Positions 43,574 through 52,925 of a stretch of DNA of 64,000 nucleotides are shown here, in pieces. Position 1 is the stretch's first letter, and every line of letters begins with the position of its first letter. The notes beneath the pieces are model-generated. The model was not told the origin of the DNA. It ran no database searches and worked only from the letters and a program-made list of their open reading frames with translations. A program made the translations under genes and the position numbers. The stretch is from Winogradskyella ludwigii (GTDB taxonomy: Bacteria > Bacteroidota > Bacteroidia > Flavobacteriales > Flavobacteriaceae): contig NZ_JABFDF010000006.1 in the NCBI RefSeq assembly GCF_013403985.1, positions 62,001-126,000 of the forward strand, read 5' to 3'.

Positions 43574-44230
43574 ATGGCAAAAAAGAAAAACATAAAAGAA
43601 TCAGATCTTATATCATTTTATATGGATTATGTACTTACACATAACCATAAACCAAAAACGGTATATGCATTTGCTAAAGACAACAATTTTGAAGAACAAA
43701 AATTCTATGAATTCTTCAGTTCTTTTGAAACTTTAGAACAATCTATATTTAAAATATTTTTTGATAACACCTTCGCTATTTTAGAGAAAAGCGAAGACTA
43801 TCATTCATTTGATGTACGCAATAAACTTCTAAGCTTTTATTTCACATTCTTCGAGATACTTACAGCCAACAGAAGTTATGTTGTACATGCATTAAGTATG
43901 GATAAAAACAAACTAAAATCTCTCAAAACACTTTCCCATTTAAAGCAAAGTTTTAGTCACTACATAGAGCATTTAGATATTCAAACTATAGATCTTAAAC
44001 AAGAAAAGCTTGAAAAAATAAAAAGTAAAGCGCTCAAAGAATCGGCTTGGTTTCAATTATTAGTTACCATGAAATTTTGGTTAGACGACACGTCAACATC
44101 ATTCGAAAAAACAGACATTTTTATTGAAAAATCTGTTCAGGCAAGTTTCGACTTAATAGACACTACACCTTTAAAAAGCATCATTGACTTTGGTAAATTC
44201 TTATACAAAGAAAAAATGCAAACTAAATAG
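43574..44230 (+). CDS. TetR-like transcriptional regulator
   Basis: The 218-residue, all-helical protein has an N-terminal DNA-binding part with the TetR-type layout (KPKTVYAFAKDNNFEEQKFYEFFSS as helix-turn-helix, about 27-51) and a larger C-terminal ligand/dimer domain with an uncharged core. The helix-turn-helix is divergent from classical TetR. It is the first gene of operon A, just after the inverted repeat, and sits 5 bp before the ABC1 kinase gene, as commonly found in Bacteroidota. It is the obvious candidate to bind the repeats at 43513 and 52121, though direct proof is lacking. Ligand unknown. Confidence 0.75.
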   Translation: MAKKKNIKESDLISFYMDYVLTHNHKPKTVYAFAKDNNFEEQKFYEFFSSFETLEQSIFKIFFDNTFAILEKSEDYHSFDVRNKLLSFYFTFFEILTANRSYVVHALSMDKNKLKSLKTLSHLKQSFSHYIEHLDIQTIDLKQEKLEKIKSKALKESAWFQLLVTMKFWLDDTSTSFEKTDIFIEKSVQASFDLIDTTPLKSIIDFGKFLYKEKMQTK

Positions 44231-44235
44231 AGCTT

Positions 44236-45546
44236 ATGAAAACTATAGACAGCATACCAATGACCAAAATATCTAGAGCAACTAAATTAGTTTCTACTGG
44301 AGCCAAAGTTGGTGTGAATTACCTAAAGTATTATGGAGATAAAATGGTAAACTCTAAAGAAGATGCCAAAGAACGTCTCAATAAAAATAATGCAGAAGAT
44401 ATTTACGACAGCCTTAAAACATTAAAAGGTAGCGCACTTAAAGTTGCACAAATGTTAAGCATGGAAAAAAGCATATTGCCACAAGCTTATGTAGAGAAAT
44501 TTTCGTTATCTCAATTTTCCGTACCACCATTATCACCACCTTTAGTTATAAAAACATTTAAAAAATACTTTGGTAAACATCCCGAAGATATATTTGACAC
44601 TTTCAACGCAACTTCAGTAAATGCTGCCAGTATTGGCCAAGTCCATATTGCAGAGAAGAATGGGAAAAAATTTGCTGTGAAAATCCAATATCCTGGAGTT
44701 GCAGAAAGTATCGCGTCAGATTTAGCTTTGGTTAAACCCATTGCAATTAAAATGTTTAATATTAAAGGAAAAGATTCTGATAAATATTTTAAAGAGGTTG
44801 AAAACAAACTTACCGAAGAAACTAATTACATCCTAGAAATAGAACAAAGTAAAGCAGTTGCTGAAGCTTGCGAACATATTCCTAATCTTAAATTTCCAAA
44901 ATATTATGAGGAATTTTCTTCTGAGCGTATTATCACAATGGATTACATGAAAGGCGAACACCTTTCGGAATTTGTAGCACATAATACTAGTCAAGAACTT
45001 TCGAATCAATTAGGGCAAGCACTTTGGGATTTTTACATGTTTCAAATTCATAACCTTCGTAAGGTACATGCTGATCCTCATCCTGGTAATTTCTTAATAT
45101 CTGAATCTGGTGATTTAATTGCACTCGATTTTGGTTGTATGAAAACGATTCCAGAAGATTTTTACATTCCATATTTTGAATTAGCAGAAAAAGAATGCAT
45201 TGAAAACCCGAAGTTATTTACTGAAAAACTCTATGAATTAGAAATTTTAAGAACCGATGATTCTGAAGAAGAAATAAAATTCTTCAGCGCCATGTTTCAT
45301 GAATTATTAAGCTTGTTTACAACACCTTTCCATGTTGAAGAATTCGATTTTTCAGATCCTGAATTTTTCAATCGTATTTCAGAAATGGGACAACGCTATT
45401 CAAAAAGTACAGAATTAAAGAATATGAATGGTAACAGAGGCTCTAAACACTTTATTTATATCAATAGAACCTTCTTTGGATTGTATAATTTAATGTTCGA
45501 TTTAAAAGCTGAAAATGTGCAAATAAACAATTTCAAAAATTTATAG
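44236..45546 (+). CDS. ABC1 (AarF/UbiB) family atypical kinase
   Basis: The 436-residue protein has the ABC1 kinase-like fold. The family KxGQ motif is present as KVAQMLS (near 75-81), with Ala in place of Gly. Then come AASIGQVH, the ATP lysine in FAVKIQYPG, HADPHPGNFL and LDFG. There are no clear membrane helices at the C-terminus, unlike UbiB of proteobacteria. In eukaryotes ABC1 proteins support quinone synthesis; here it is in a photolyase operon, which suggests a role in lipid, quinone or cofactor metabolism under light stress. Substrate unknown. Confidence 0.88.
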   Translation: MKTIDSIPMTKISRATKLVSTGAKVGVNYLKYYGDKMVNSKEDAKERLNKNNAEDIYDSLKTLKGSALKVAQMLSMEKSILPQAYVEKFSLSQFSVPPLSPPLVIKTFKKYFGKHPEDIFDTFNATSVNAASIGQVHIAEKNGKKFAVKIQYPGVAESIASDLALVKPIAIKMFNIKGKDSDKYFKEVENKLTEETNYILEIEQSKAVAEACEHIPNLKFPKYYEEFSSERIITMDYMKGEHLSEFVAHNTSQELSNQLGQALWDFYMFQIHNLRKVHADPHPGNFLISESGDLIALDFGCMKTIPEDFYIPYFELAEKECIENPKLFTEKLYELEILRTDDSEEEIKFFSAMFHELLSLFTTPFHVEEFDFSDPEFFNRISEMGQRYSKSTELKNMNGNRGSKHFIYINRTFFGLYNLMFDLKAENVQINNFKNL

Positions 45547-46185
45547 ATGTTAGAATTCAGCAGTGAAGACATTGACGAAATGGAGCATTTATACAGAATA
45601 AACCTAATTAATAGTTGTTCTGGTTACAAGTCTGCCAACCTCATTGGCACAAAAAGCGAAGATGGTTTTAGTAACCTTGCTATATTTAGTTCAATCACAC
45701 ACTTAGGTTCTAATCCTGCTTTGTTAGGTTTCTTTTTAAGACCAACAACTGTGATACGCAACACCTATTCTAATATTAAAGCAACAGGAAAATACACGAT
45801 TAATCATGTGCATTCTGAAATTATAGAAGATGCACATCACACATCTGCCAAATACGATTCAGATATTTCAGAATTTGATGTGACACGATTAACCGAAGAT
45901 TATAAGGATGATTTTTTAGCACCATTTGTAAAGAACTCACCTGTGCAAATGGCCATGCAATTTGTAGAAGAATATCCAATTGCTGCAAACAATACCATTC
46001 TTGTTATCGGTAAAATTGAAAAATTATTCATTGACAATACGCTCATTGAAGACGATGGTTTTGTAAATTTATCTAAAGGTAATATAGCGACCATAAATGG
46101 TTTAGATGGTTACGCTATACCTCAATTAAAAACACGTTTAGAATACCAACGACCAAAATCACAATTTGCAAATCTTACAGACTAA
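45547..46185 (+). CDS. Flavin reductase-like FMN-binding protein
   Basis: The 212-residue protein has a split-barrel flavin-reductase domain: SCSGYKSANLIGT, SNLAIFSSITHLGSNPALLGFFLRP split over residues 40-65, and NTYSNIKATGKYTINHV. Homologues reduce or bind FMN. It follows the kinase gene with no gap and overlaps the SDR gene by 1 bp. Reduced flavin is what photolyases need, so it might help keep FAD or FMN reduced, but that is inference. Confidence 0.85.
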   Translation: MLEFSSEDIDEMEHLYRINLINSCSGYKSANLIGTKSEDGFSNLAIFSSITHLGSNPALLGFFLRPTTVIRNTYSNIKATGKYTINHVHSEIIEDAHHTSAKYDSDISEFDVTRLTEDYKDDFLAPFVKNSPVQMAMQFVEEYPIAANNTILVIGKIEKLFIDNTLIEDDGFVNLSKGNIATINGLDGYAIPQLKTRLEYQRPKSQFANLTD

Positions 46186-47603
46186 TGAAAATACTCATCA
46201 CAGGCACAACTGGTTACATCGCTAAAAGATTAGCGCTTCAACTATTAGAAGACAAGCACGAGTTGGTGTGTTGCGTCCGTGATTTAAGTCGTATTCCAGA
46301 TGAAATTGAAGACAATCCCTTGTGTTCTTTTATAAAAGTAGACTTTTTAGAGCCAGAAGCTGCTGAGATTCCAAAAGATATAGATGCCGCGTATTATCTC
46401 ATTCACTCTATGTCTACAGGTTCTGATGATTTTGAAGATTTAGAACAAAAATGTGCTCAAAATTTTAAAAATTTAGTAGAACCAACGCAATGCAAACAAG
46501 TTATTTATTTAAGTGGAATTGTAAATGACACATCACTTTCTAAACACTTAAAATCGAGATTACAAGTAGAAAACACTTTACAATCTGATAAATATGCTTT
46601 AACAACATATAGAGCAGGAATTATTGTAGGTAGCGGAAGTGCTTCTTTTGAAATTATAAGAGATATCGTAGAAAAGTTGCCTTTTATGATTACACCAAAA
46701 TGGCTCAACACAAAAACACAACCTTTAGCCATTAGAGATGTTTTAAACTTTTTAGCTGGTGGCTTAGGCAAAGAAGAGTTATATAACCATTCTTTTGATA
46801 TTTTCGGTCCAGAGGTTTTGACTTACAAAGAAATGCTACTTCAATTTGCAGAAGTAAGAGGCTTTAAACGATATATCGTAACGCTTCCTGTTTTAACACC
46901 CAAACTCTCTTCGTATTGGTTATACTTTGTAACCTCTACATCTTTTAAATTAGCTGCAGCTTTAGTAGATAGTATGAAGGTTGAAGTCATTGGGAAACCA
47001 AGTAAAATCAATGAAATTATTGGCATAAAACCCATGGATTATAAAACGGCTGTGGATTTAGCTTTTCAAAAAATAGAACAAAATGCTGTCATATCTAGCT
47101 GGAAAGATGCTGTAAGTAGCGGACGCTTTAAAGACCAACTATCTAAACATATAGAGCTACCACAATACGGTTGTTTTACAGATGAAAAAAAACGCCCTGT
47201 CACAGATGAAGAATATACTTTAAATAAAATTTGGGGTATTGGAGGACGAAACGGCTGGTACAGTTTTAATGGACTCTGGAAAATTAGAGGCTACATGGAT
47301 AAACTATTTGGTGGTGTAGGTTTGAGACGAGGACGTACAAGCGACACGTATTTAGAAGCTGGTGATGCATTAGATTTTTGGCGTGTATTATACGCTAGTA
47401 AAGAAGAAAAAAGACTTTTACTTTTTGCAGAAATGCGATTACCAGGCGAAGCTTGGCTCGAGTTTAAAATTGTAAAAGGCCAATTACACCAACGTGCCGT
47501 TTTTAGACCAAAAGGACTTTGGGGACGCTTATACTGGTATGCTGTTTTACCGTTTCATGCTTTTGTATTTAATGGTATGATTAACGCCTTGGTAAAAAAA
47601 TGA
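46185..47603 (+). CDS. Atypical SDR with C-terminal DUF2867 domain
   Basis: The 472-residue protein has an NAD(P)-binding Rossmann domain of the extended/atypical SDR type at the N-terminus ([32 protein letters not shown]). A second half (about 320-472) matches DUF2867 with [12 protein letters not shown] and the [11 protein letters not shown] pattern. Such proteins are common in photolyase/carotenoid regions and are thought to act on lipids or isoprenoids; no activity is proven. It overlaps the preceding gene by 1 bp and the DUF2256 gene by 4 bp. Confidence 0.87.
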   Translation: MKILITGTTGYIAKRLALQLLEDKHELVCCVRDLSRIPDEIEDNPLCSFIKVDFLEPEAAEIPKDIDAAYYLIHSMSTGSDDFEDLEQKCAQNFKNLVEPTQCKQVIYLSGIVNDTSLSKHLKSRLQVENTLQSDKYALTTYRAGIIVGSGSASFEIIRDIVEKLPFMITPKWLNTKTQPLAIRDVLNFLAGGLGKEELYNHSFDIFGPEVLTYKEMLLQFAEVRGFKRYIVTLPVLTPKLSSYWLYFVTSTSFKLAAALVDSMKVEVIGKPSKINEIIGIKPMDYKTAVDLAFQKIEQNAVISSWKDAVSSGRFKDQLSKHIELPQYGCFTDEKKRPVTDEEYTLNKIWGIGGRNGWYSFNGLWKIRGYMDKLFGGVGLRRGRTSDTYLEAGDALDFWRVLYASKEEKRLLLFAEMRLPGEAWLEFKIVKGQLHQRAVFRPKGLWGRLYWYAVLPFHAFVFNGMINALVKK

Positions 47604-47749
47604 AAGGTGTAAAAAAAGCTAATCTTCCCACAAAATTATGTCCTGTTTGTAACCGACCTTTCTCTTGGCGCAAAAAATGGGAAAAGAACTGGAACGATGT
47701 AAAATATTGTAGTGAAAAATGCAGAAGACAAAAAACAATAGCAATTTAG
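47600..47749 (+). CDS. DUF2256 zinc-finger-like small protein
   Basis: This 49-residue ORF was found by eye. It contains [14 protein letters not shown] and YCSEKCRR, two CxxC-type pairs that match DUF2256 and could bind one zinc. DUF2256 genes often lie next to photolyases and cryptochromes. The ATG overlaps the SDR stop (ATGA). It overlaps the DASH cryptochrome gene by 31 bp in another frame, so the three genes look translationally coupled. Role unknown. Confidence 0.85.
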   Translation: MKGVKKANLPTKLCPVCNRPFSWRKKWEKNWNDVKYCSEKCRRQKTIAI

Positions 47750-49026
47750 TATGGTTTAGAAATGATTTAAGAACCATTGATAATGCCGTTTTAATTGAAG
47801 CTCAAAAAAATGGCACCAAAGTTATTGCTGTCTATTGTTTTAACCCGCTTCACTTCTCTTTTGATAAATTCGGGTTTAAAAAAACAGAAAAATTTAGAGC
47901 TAAATTCTTGATAGAAACTGTAACTGATTTAAAAACTCAATTAAAAAAATTCAATATTGAATTATTAGTTTTTCATGCCCAACCAGAAGAGGTTATTCCA
48001 AAAGTATGCGAAACTCACAACGTTAATCACATTTTTCTTCAAAAGGAATGGACAGAAGAGGAAATTAGCACTGAAAATGGAGTAAAATCTAAGCTTAAAA
48101 ATATAAACTGGCATTCTATCTACAATCAGTTTTTGTACCATCCTGATGATATAAATTTTGATATTTCAGAAATACCACAAGTATTCACAAACTTTAGAAA
48201 AGCTGTTGAAAAGCAAAGTAAAATTCAAACAGAATTAAGTTTAAAAAAGTTACCTGAATCAAACCGAATTGAGAATAACACCAGCATACCAACACTTAAA
48301 GATTTAGGGTTTGAAGATTTTGAAATAAATACTAACTCTGCTTTTCCATTTAAAGGAGGAGAAACTGAAGCTCATAAACGACTAAACGATTATTTTTTCA
48401 ATACTAAAAAACTAGGATTTTATAAAAAGACGAGAAATGGATTAGTTGGTATTGACTATAGCTCAAAGTTTTCTGCATGGCTTGCAAATGGTAGTCTTTC
48501 TGCTAAAACAATTTACTGGCAAGTCAAACAATTTGAGAAAGAGCATTATAAAAACCAGTCGACCTATTGGTTAATTTTTGAATTGATTTGGCGCGATTAT
48601 TTTAAATACATTTCATTAAAACATGGCAGTCATATTTTTAAATTAGAAGGGATTCTTCAAAAAGAGTACACTTGGAAAACTGACCAAAATTCTATTCAAA
48701 ACTGGATAAATGGAGAAACAGCATCTGATTTTGTAAATGCCAACATGCTCGAATTAAAAAACACAGGTTGGATGAGCAACAGAGGACGACAGAACGTAGC
48801 ATCCTATTTTGCCAAATCCTTAGAGCTCGATTGGCGTATTGGTGCTGCTTATTTTGAGTCACTCCTACTCGATTATGACGTGCATAGTAATTATGGCAAT
48901 TGGATGTATGTTGCAGGAGTTGGCAATGACCCAAGAGACAGAACATTCAATGTTCAATTGCAAGCAGAACGTTACGATCCCAATGGAAAATTTAGAAACT
49001 TATGGCTACAACCTCGTTTATTTTAA
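47719..49026 (+). CDS. DASH-type cryptochrome
   Basis: The 435-residue protein has the photolyase alpha/beta domain ([12 protein letters not shown] at the N-terminus) and the FAD-binding domain with [30 protein letters not shown] and the [11 protein letters not shown][12 protein letters not shown] stretch typical of Cry-DASH. Cry-DASH repairs pyrimidine dimers in single-stranded DNA and may signal blue light; its antenna is usually methenyltetrahydrofolate. The start overlaps DUF2256 by 31 bp and the next gene follows after 25 bp. Confidence 0.93.
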   Translation: MQKTKNNSNLVWFRNDLRTIDNAVLIEAQKNGTKVIAVYCFNPLHFSFDKFGFKKTEKFRAKFLIETVTDLKTQLKKFNIELLVFHAQPEEVIPKVCETHNVNHIFLQKEWTEEEISTENGVKSKLKNINWHSIYNQFLYHPDDINFDISEIPQVFTNFRKAVEKQSKIQTELSLKKLPESNRIENNTSIPTLKDLGFEDFEINTNSAFPFKGGETEAHKRLNDYFFNTKKLGFYKKTRNGLVGIDYSSKFSAWLANGSLSAKTIYWQVKQFEKEHYKNQSTYWLIFELIWRDYFKYISLKHGSHIFKLEGILQKEYTWKTDQNSIQNWINGETASDFVNANMLELKNTGWMSNRGRQNVASYFAKSLELDWRIGAAYFESLLLDYDVHSNYGNWMYVAGVGNDPRDRTFNVQLQAERYDPNGKFRNLWLQPRLF

Positions 49027-49051
49027 TTAAAAAAGTAAAAAGCTACAATCA

Positions 49052-50584
49052 ATGAAAACATTAAGACTCATACTAGGTGACCAACTCAATTCTAAACACT
49101 CATGGTTTACAGAAACCAATGAGAACGTTACCTATTGCCTATTTGAAATGCGACAAGAAACAGATTATGTAACGCATCATATTCAAAAAGTAATTGGCTT
49201 TTTTGCTGCTATGAGAAGTTTTGCTGAAGAACTTCAATCCAATGGTCACAATGTGATTTACTTCAAAATTAATGATACAAATAACACTCAGAGTTTAGTC
49301 GAAAATCTTTCAAAATTAATTAAAGACTACACTATTCAATGTTTTGAATATCAATTACCTGATGAATACCGTTTAGATGAACAATTAACCACATTTTGCA
49401 AATCATTAGGTATTGAAACGAATACTTATGATTCCGAACATTTTTACACTTCTAGATACGAACTAAAAGAATTCTTTGAAGGTAAAAAGACGTATCTCAT
49501 GGAAAACTTTTATCGCAACATGCGTAAAAAGCATGAAGTATTAATGGAAGGTAAACAACCTGAAGGAGGCAAGTGGAATTACGATAAAAGCAACAGAAAA
49601 AAATGGAAAGGCAAGCCCGAAATCCCACATTACAAATGGTTTATTAATGATGTTTCAGAAATTGTTTCAGACATTAAGAAAGCCGGCATAAAAACCATTG
49701 GTCGCTTTAAAACAGAGACGTTTAGTTATCCTATAAACAGAAATCAAGCTCTTGAGCAGCTCAATTATTTCTGTGAGCATTTATTAATTCGTTTTGGTGA
49801 TTACCAAGATGCGATGCATACAGACCAAGTTTATTTATTTCATTCGCGTATTTCCTTTGCTATGAATATTAAACTGATTAGTCCCAAGGAAGTTATAGAC
49901 ACTGTGATTGATTATTACTACGACCATAAATCTGAAATAGACATCTCTCAAGTCGAAGGTTTTGTGCGACAAATTATTGGCTGGCGAGAATATATGCGAG
50001 GTATGTATTGGACATTAATGCCAGATTACAAATCTGAAAATCACTTAAAAAACACCAATAAACTTCCAGATTTTTTCTGGACAGGCAACACAAAAATGAA
50101 TTGCCTAAAGCAGAGCATCAATAATTCTTTAGATAATGCTTATGCGCATCACATACAGCGTTTAATGATAACAGGAAATTATGTCTTATTAACTCAAATT
50201 CATCCAGACGAAGTAGACGCTTGGTATTTGGGTATCTATGCAGATGCTATAGAATGGGTGCAATTAACCAATACTAGAGGTATGAGTCAATTTGCAGATG
50301 GCGGAAAAATTGCGACAAAACCCTATGTCTCTTCAGGCAGTTACATTGACAAAATGAGTAACTATTGCGATAAATGTCACTACAACAAAAAAGAAAAAAC
50401 AACAGACAATGCGTGTCCTTTTAATAGCTTGTATTGGAATTTCTTAGATGATAAACGCTCTATTTTAGGAAATAACAGACGCATGGCAATTATGTATAGT
50501 TTATTAGACAAAATGGACAAAAGTCAACTCAATAGTATGAAAGAACGTGCCGCTGCCATTATAGAAAATCCAGATGAATACTAA
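49052..50584 (+). CDS. Iron-sulfur bacterial cryptochrome/photolyase (FeS-BCP, (6-4) photolyase type)
   Basis: The 510-residue protein belongs to the prokaryotic (6-4) photolyase group like Agrobacterium PhrB. LRLILGDQLN is the N-terminal signature, and the FAD domain has IGWREYMRGMYW and TNTRGMSQFADGG. The four [4Fe-4S] ligands are clearly present: Cys351, Cys439, Cys442 and Cys455, each one residue higher than C350, C438, C441 and C454 of PhrB. The group repairs (6-4) photoproducts and carries a lumazine antenna. It overlaps the next photolyase gene by 11 bp. Confidence 0.95.
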   Translation: MKTLRLILGDQLNSKHSWFTETNENVTYCLFEMRQETDYVTHHIQKVIGFFAAMRSFAEELQSNGHNVIYFKINDTNNTQSLVENLSKLIKDYTIQCFEYQLPDEYRLDEQLTTFCKSLGIETNTYDSEHFYTSRYELKEFFEGKKTYLMENFYRNMRKKHEVLMEGKQPEGGKWNYDKSNRKKWKGKPEIPHYKWFINDVSEIVSDIKKAGIKTIGRFKTETFSYPINRNQALEQLNYFCEHLLIRFGDYQDAMHTDQVYLFHSRISFAMNIKLISPKEVIDTVIDYYYDHKSEIDISQVEGFVRQIIGWREYMRGMYWTLMPDYKSENHLKNTNKLPDFFWTGNTKMNCLKQSINNSLDNAYAHHIQRLMITGNYVLLTQIHPDEVDAWYLGIYADAIEWVQLTNTRGMSQFADGGKIATKPYVSSGSYIDKMSNYCDKCHYNKKEKTTDNACPFNSLYWNFLDDKRSILGNNRRMAIMYSLLDKMDKSQLNSMKERAAAIIENPDEY

Positions 50585-52067
50585 CAGAGAACATATCAAT
50601 GTGGTTTGGTTAAAACGCGATTTGCGTCTTCAGGATAATGAAGCTATTTCTAATGCTTTAAAATCTGGTAAACGCACACTAATTATCTATGTCTTTGAGC
50701 ATTTATTATTAAACGATGTGCATTATAGCGAACGTCATTTTAATTTCATAAAAGAATCTATTCAAGATATCAATAAACAACTTTCAGCATATAATTCTAA
50801 AGTGCTAACCGTTACTAGCGACATTTCAAGTACATTTAATCAGTTACAAGAATTTTATAGAATTAAAACCATTTATTCTCATGTTGAAACAGGCTTATTA
50901 GTGACCTACGATAGAGATAAAGAATTTATACGCTATTGCAGAAATAATTTCATCACTTGGAAAGAATCTAAGAACAATGGTGTTGAACGTGGCATTGTAA
51001 ACAGAGACCATTGGTTTGATAATTGGGAAACCTATATGACGAGTCATTTGGAAGTGTTTCAACCTTCAGAAAATCAACTGTTGAATATTTCTGAAATTGA
51101 ACACTTAGAACAGTTGTTTTCCGTAACAGATTTACACACACCTGACGTTACAAAGTTTCAAAAAGGAGGAACAACTATAGGTTGGAAATACGCAAATTCA
51201 TTTTTTGAAAGTCGACATAAAAATTACATGTCTAATATTTCAAAACCAGAAGCCTCAAGAAGCAGTTGCAGTCGTATTTCACCTTATATAGCTTGGGGAA
51301 ATTTATCTATTCGTCAAGTTTTTCAAAAAGCACAAGAATTAAAAGTCAAAACATCAAACCATAAACATATTGGTGCTTTTATTTCACGTTTACGTTGGCA
51401 AGCGCATTTTATTCAGAAGTTTGAAATGGAACATACCATGGAAAACGCAAGTGTTAACAAAGGCTATCATAAACTCAAAAAAACATTATCTATAAATTAC
51501 CAAAATGCTTGGAAAGAAGGTCAGACTGGTTTCCCATTAGTAGATGCTTCAATGCGTTGTTTAATTGAAACTGGTTACGTTAATTTTAGAATGCGTGCCA
51601 TGTTGGCATCTTTCTTTACTCACATACTTTGGCAACCATGGCAGTTTGCAACCACACACCTATCTCAACAGTTCTTAGATTTTGAACCTGGTATTCATTT
51701 TCCGCAATTGCAAATGCAAGCGGGCGAAACTGGTATTAATAATCTAAGAATTTATAACCCAACACTCAATGGATTAAAGCACGATCCTGAAGCTTTATTT
51801 ATTAAAAAATGGGTTCCAGAATTAGCACATTTAGACACACCATTTATCCATGAACCTTATCTAATGACTGTGTTAGAGCAAGGACTGTACAACTTTAAAC
51901 TTGGTGAAGATTATCCGTTGCCAATAGTAGACATAAAGGAAAACCGTAAACTCGCCAGCGATATTCTTTGGAATATGAAAAACGATTCGGAAGTGATGAG
52001 TGAAAGTTTCAGAATATTAAAACGACATACCTTACAGGACAGAAAGCGTATGTTAAGAAGCGATTAA
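50574..52067 (+). CDS. Cryptochrome/photolyase family protein of unassigned class
   Basis: The 497-residue protein has the photolyase architecture: VVWLKRDLRLQDNEA at the N-terminus, then a FAD-binding half with SRLRWQAHF, GFPLVDASMRCL, RMRAMLASFF and NNLRIYNPT. It is distinct from the DASH, FeS and CPD paralogues in this region, and I cannot place it in a named class. It could be a photolyase or a light sensor. It starts inside the end of the FeS-type gene (11-bp overlap) and ends operon A; 102 bp later operon B begins. Confidence 0.85.
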   Translation: MNTNREHINVVWLKRDLRLQDNEAISNALKSGKRTLIIYVFEHLLLNDVHYSERHFNFIKESIQDINKQLSAYNSKVLTVTSDISSTFNQLQEFYRIKTIYSHVETGLLVTYDRDKEFIRYCRNNFITWKESKNNGVERGIVNRDHWFDNWETYMTSHLEVFQPSENQLLNISEIEHLEQLFSVTDLHTPDVTKFQKGGTTIGWKYANSFFESRHKNYMSNISKPEASRSSCSRISPYIAWGNLSIRQVFQKAQELKVKTSNHKHIGAFISRLRWQAHFIQKFEMEHTMENASVNKGYHKLKKTLSINYQNAWKEGQTGFPLVDASMRCLIETGYVNFRMRAMLASFFTHILWQPWQFATTHLSQQFLDFEPGIHFPQLQMQAGETGINNLRIYNPTLNGLKHDPEALFIKKWVPELAHLDTPFIHEPYLMTVLEQGLYNFKLGEDYPLPIVDIKENRKLASDILWNMKNDSEVMSESFRILKRHTLQDRKRMLRSD

Positions 52068-52120
52068 ATACCTTACCACATAGGCTTAAGCCTTATAGTC
52101 ATAATTATCTGTTAATTTTT

Positions 52121-52162
52121 GTTTAACTATATAAGTGTATCGTTAAACATTCTGTATATTTG
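52121..52162 (+). promoter_or_regulatory. Operator/promoter B of the photolyase region (GTTTAAC-N14-GTTAAAC, then -7 box)
   Basis: The arms at 52121-52127 and 52142-52148 are identical to those of site A, with the same spacer length. A perfect -7 box TATATTTG (52155-52162) follows after 6 bp and ends 7 bases before the start of the next gene. The spacer sequence differs from that of site A, so the shared arms are not just a copied segment. This strongly suggests one regulator for both operons. Confidence 0.8.
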
Positions 52163-52169
52163 AACAGAT

Positions 52170-52601
52170 ATGATACTGAACACCACACATTCTAACACCG
52201 AACACAAACAGATTATTGCTGACTTAGTTGGCAGTTCTTTTAGTTTGGTACAGAAATTGAAAATGAATGGTATAGGTTCTAAACGGATGATTATTGATAA
52301 AGTGAGTCCAAATATGCAATCGATGATGAATTTGGTTTCTGATATTAATTACGGAAATATTGAATTGAGACCTAAAGGCATTTTGGTAAGAATTAACAAA
52401 GGATTAAAAAACTTTACGTGGATTATTCCTTATTACCATCTCGTTATATATAAAATCAATGGATCTAGCATACATGCACAAGGAAAATTTGTGCATTTTA
52501 GAGCGAGTAAAACTTTTAAAGAAAACAAAAAGTTTTTTGACAAGTTAATGGATGAGAAGATAAAGTACGATATGCAATACGCAATGCCTCAAGACCTATG
52601 A
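52170..52601 (+). CDS. Photolyase-region conserved protein of unknown function
   Basis: The 143-residue soluble protein is not recognised. It has no signal or membrane helix. Visible features are an N-terminal helix with IADLVGSSFSLVQKL and a beta-rich middle (YYHLVIYKINGSSIHAQGKF-like, about 86-105). It is the first gene after operator B, and its stop overlaps the next start by 4 bp. Its position as leader gene of operon B suggests it matters to the light/stress response. Confidence 0.75.
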   Translation: MILNTTHSNTEHKQIIADLVGSSFSLVQKLKMNGIGSKRMIIDKVSPNMQSMMNLVSDINYGNIELRPKGILVRINKGLKNFTWIIPYYHLVIYKINGSSIHAQGKFVHFRASKTFKENKKFFDKLMDEKIKYDMQYAMPQDL

Positions 52602-52870
52602 ATTTAGAACTAAAAGACATTGATAGAATTATTGAAATGGCATGGGAAGATAGAACACCCTTTGATGCTATTACTTTTCAATTCAAATTAAAAGAACAAG
52701 AGGTTATTAATTTAATGAGACGTGAATTAAAGCCAAGTAGTTTTAGATTGTGGCGCAAACGCGTGCAAGGCAGAGCTACTAAACACAGTAAAAAAAGAAC
52801 GTTTGACGAAGGCAGATTTAAATGCTCTAGACAAAGAACAATATCAAATAACTCTATTTCAAAACGTTAA
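52598..52870 (+). CDS. TIGR03643 family protein
   Basis: The 90-residue protein matches TIGR03643: DIDRIIEMAWEDRTPFDAI, then LMRRELKPSSFRLWRKRV, and a very basic tail. It resembles a small helix-turn-helix-like DNA-binding domain, but no target is known. The family is repeatedly found near photolyase genes. It overlaps the previous gene by 4 bp. A -7-like TAAGTTTG lies at 52885-52892, before folE. Confidence 0.85.
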   Translation: MNLELKDIDRIIEMAWEDRTPFDAITFQFKLKEQEVINLMRRELKPSSFRLWRKRVQGRATKHSKKRTFDEGRFKCSRQRTISNNSISKR

Positions 52871-52925
52871 ACCGTGCTTTGATTTAAGTTTGGAGTACTT
52901 AAAGACAGCACATTAAAAAGATTTT

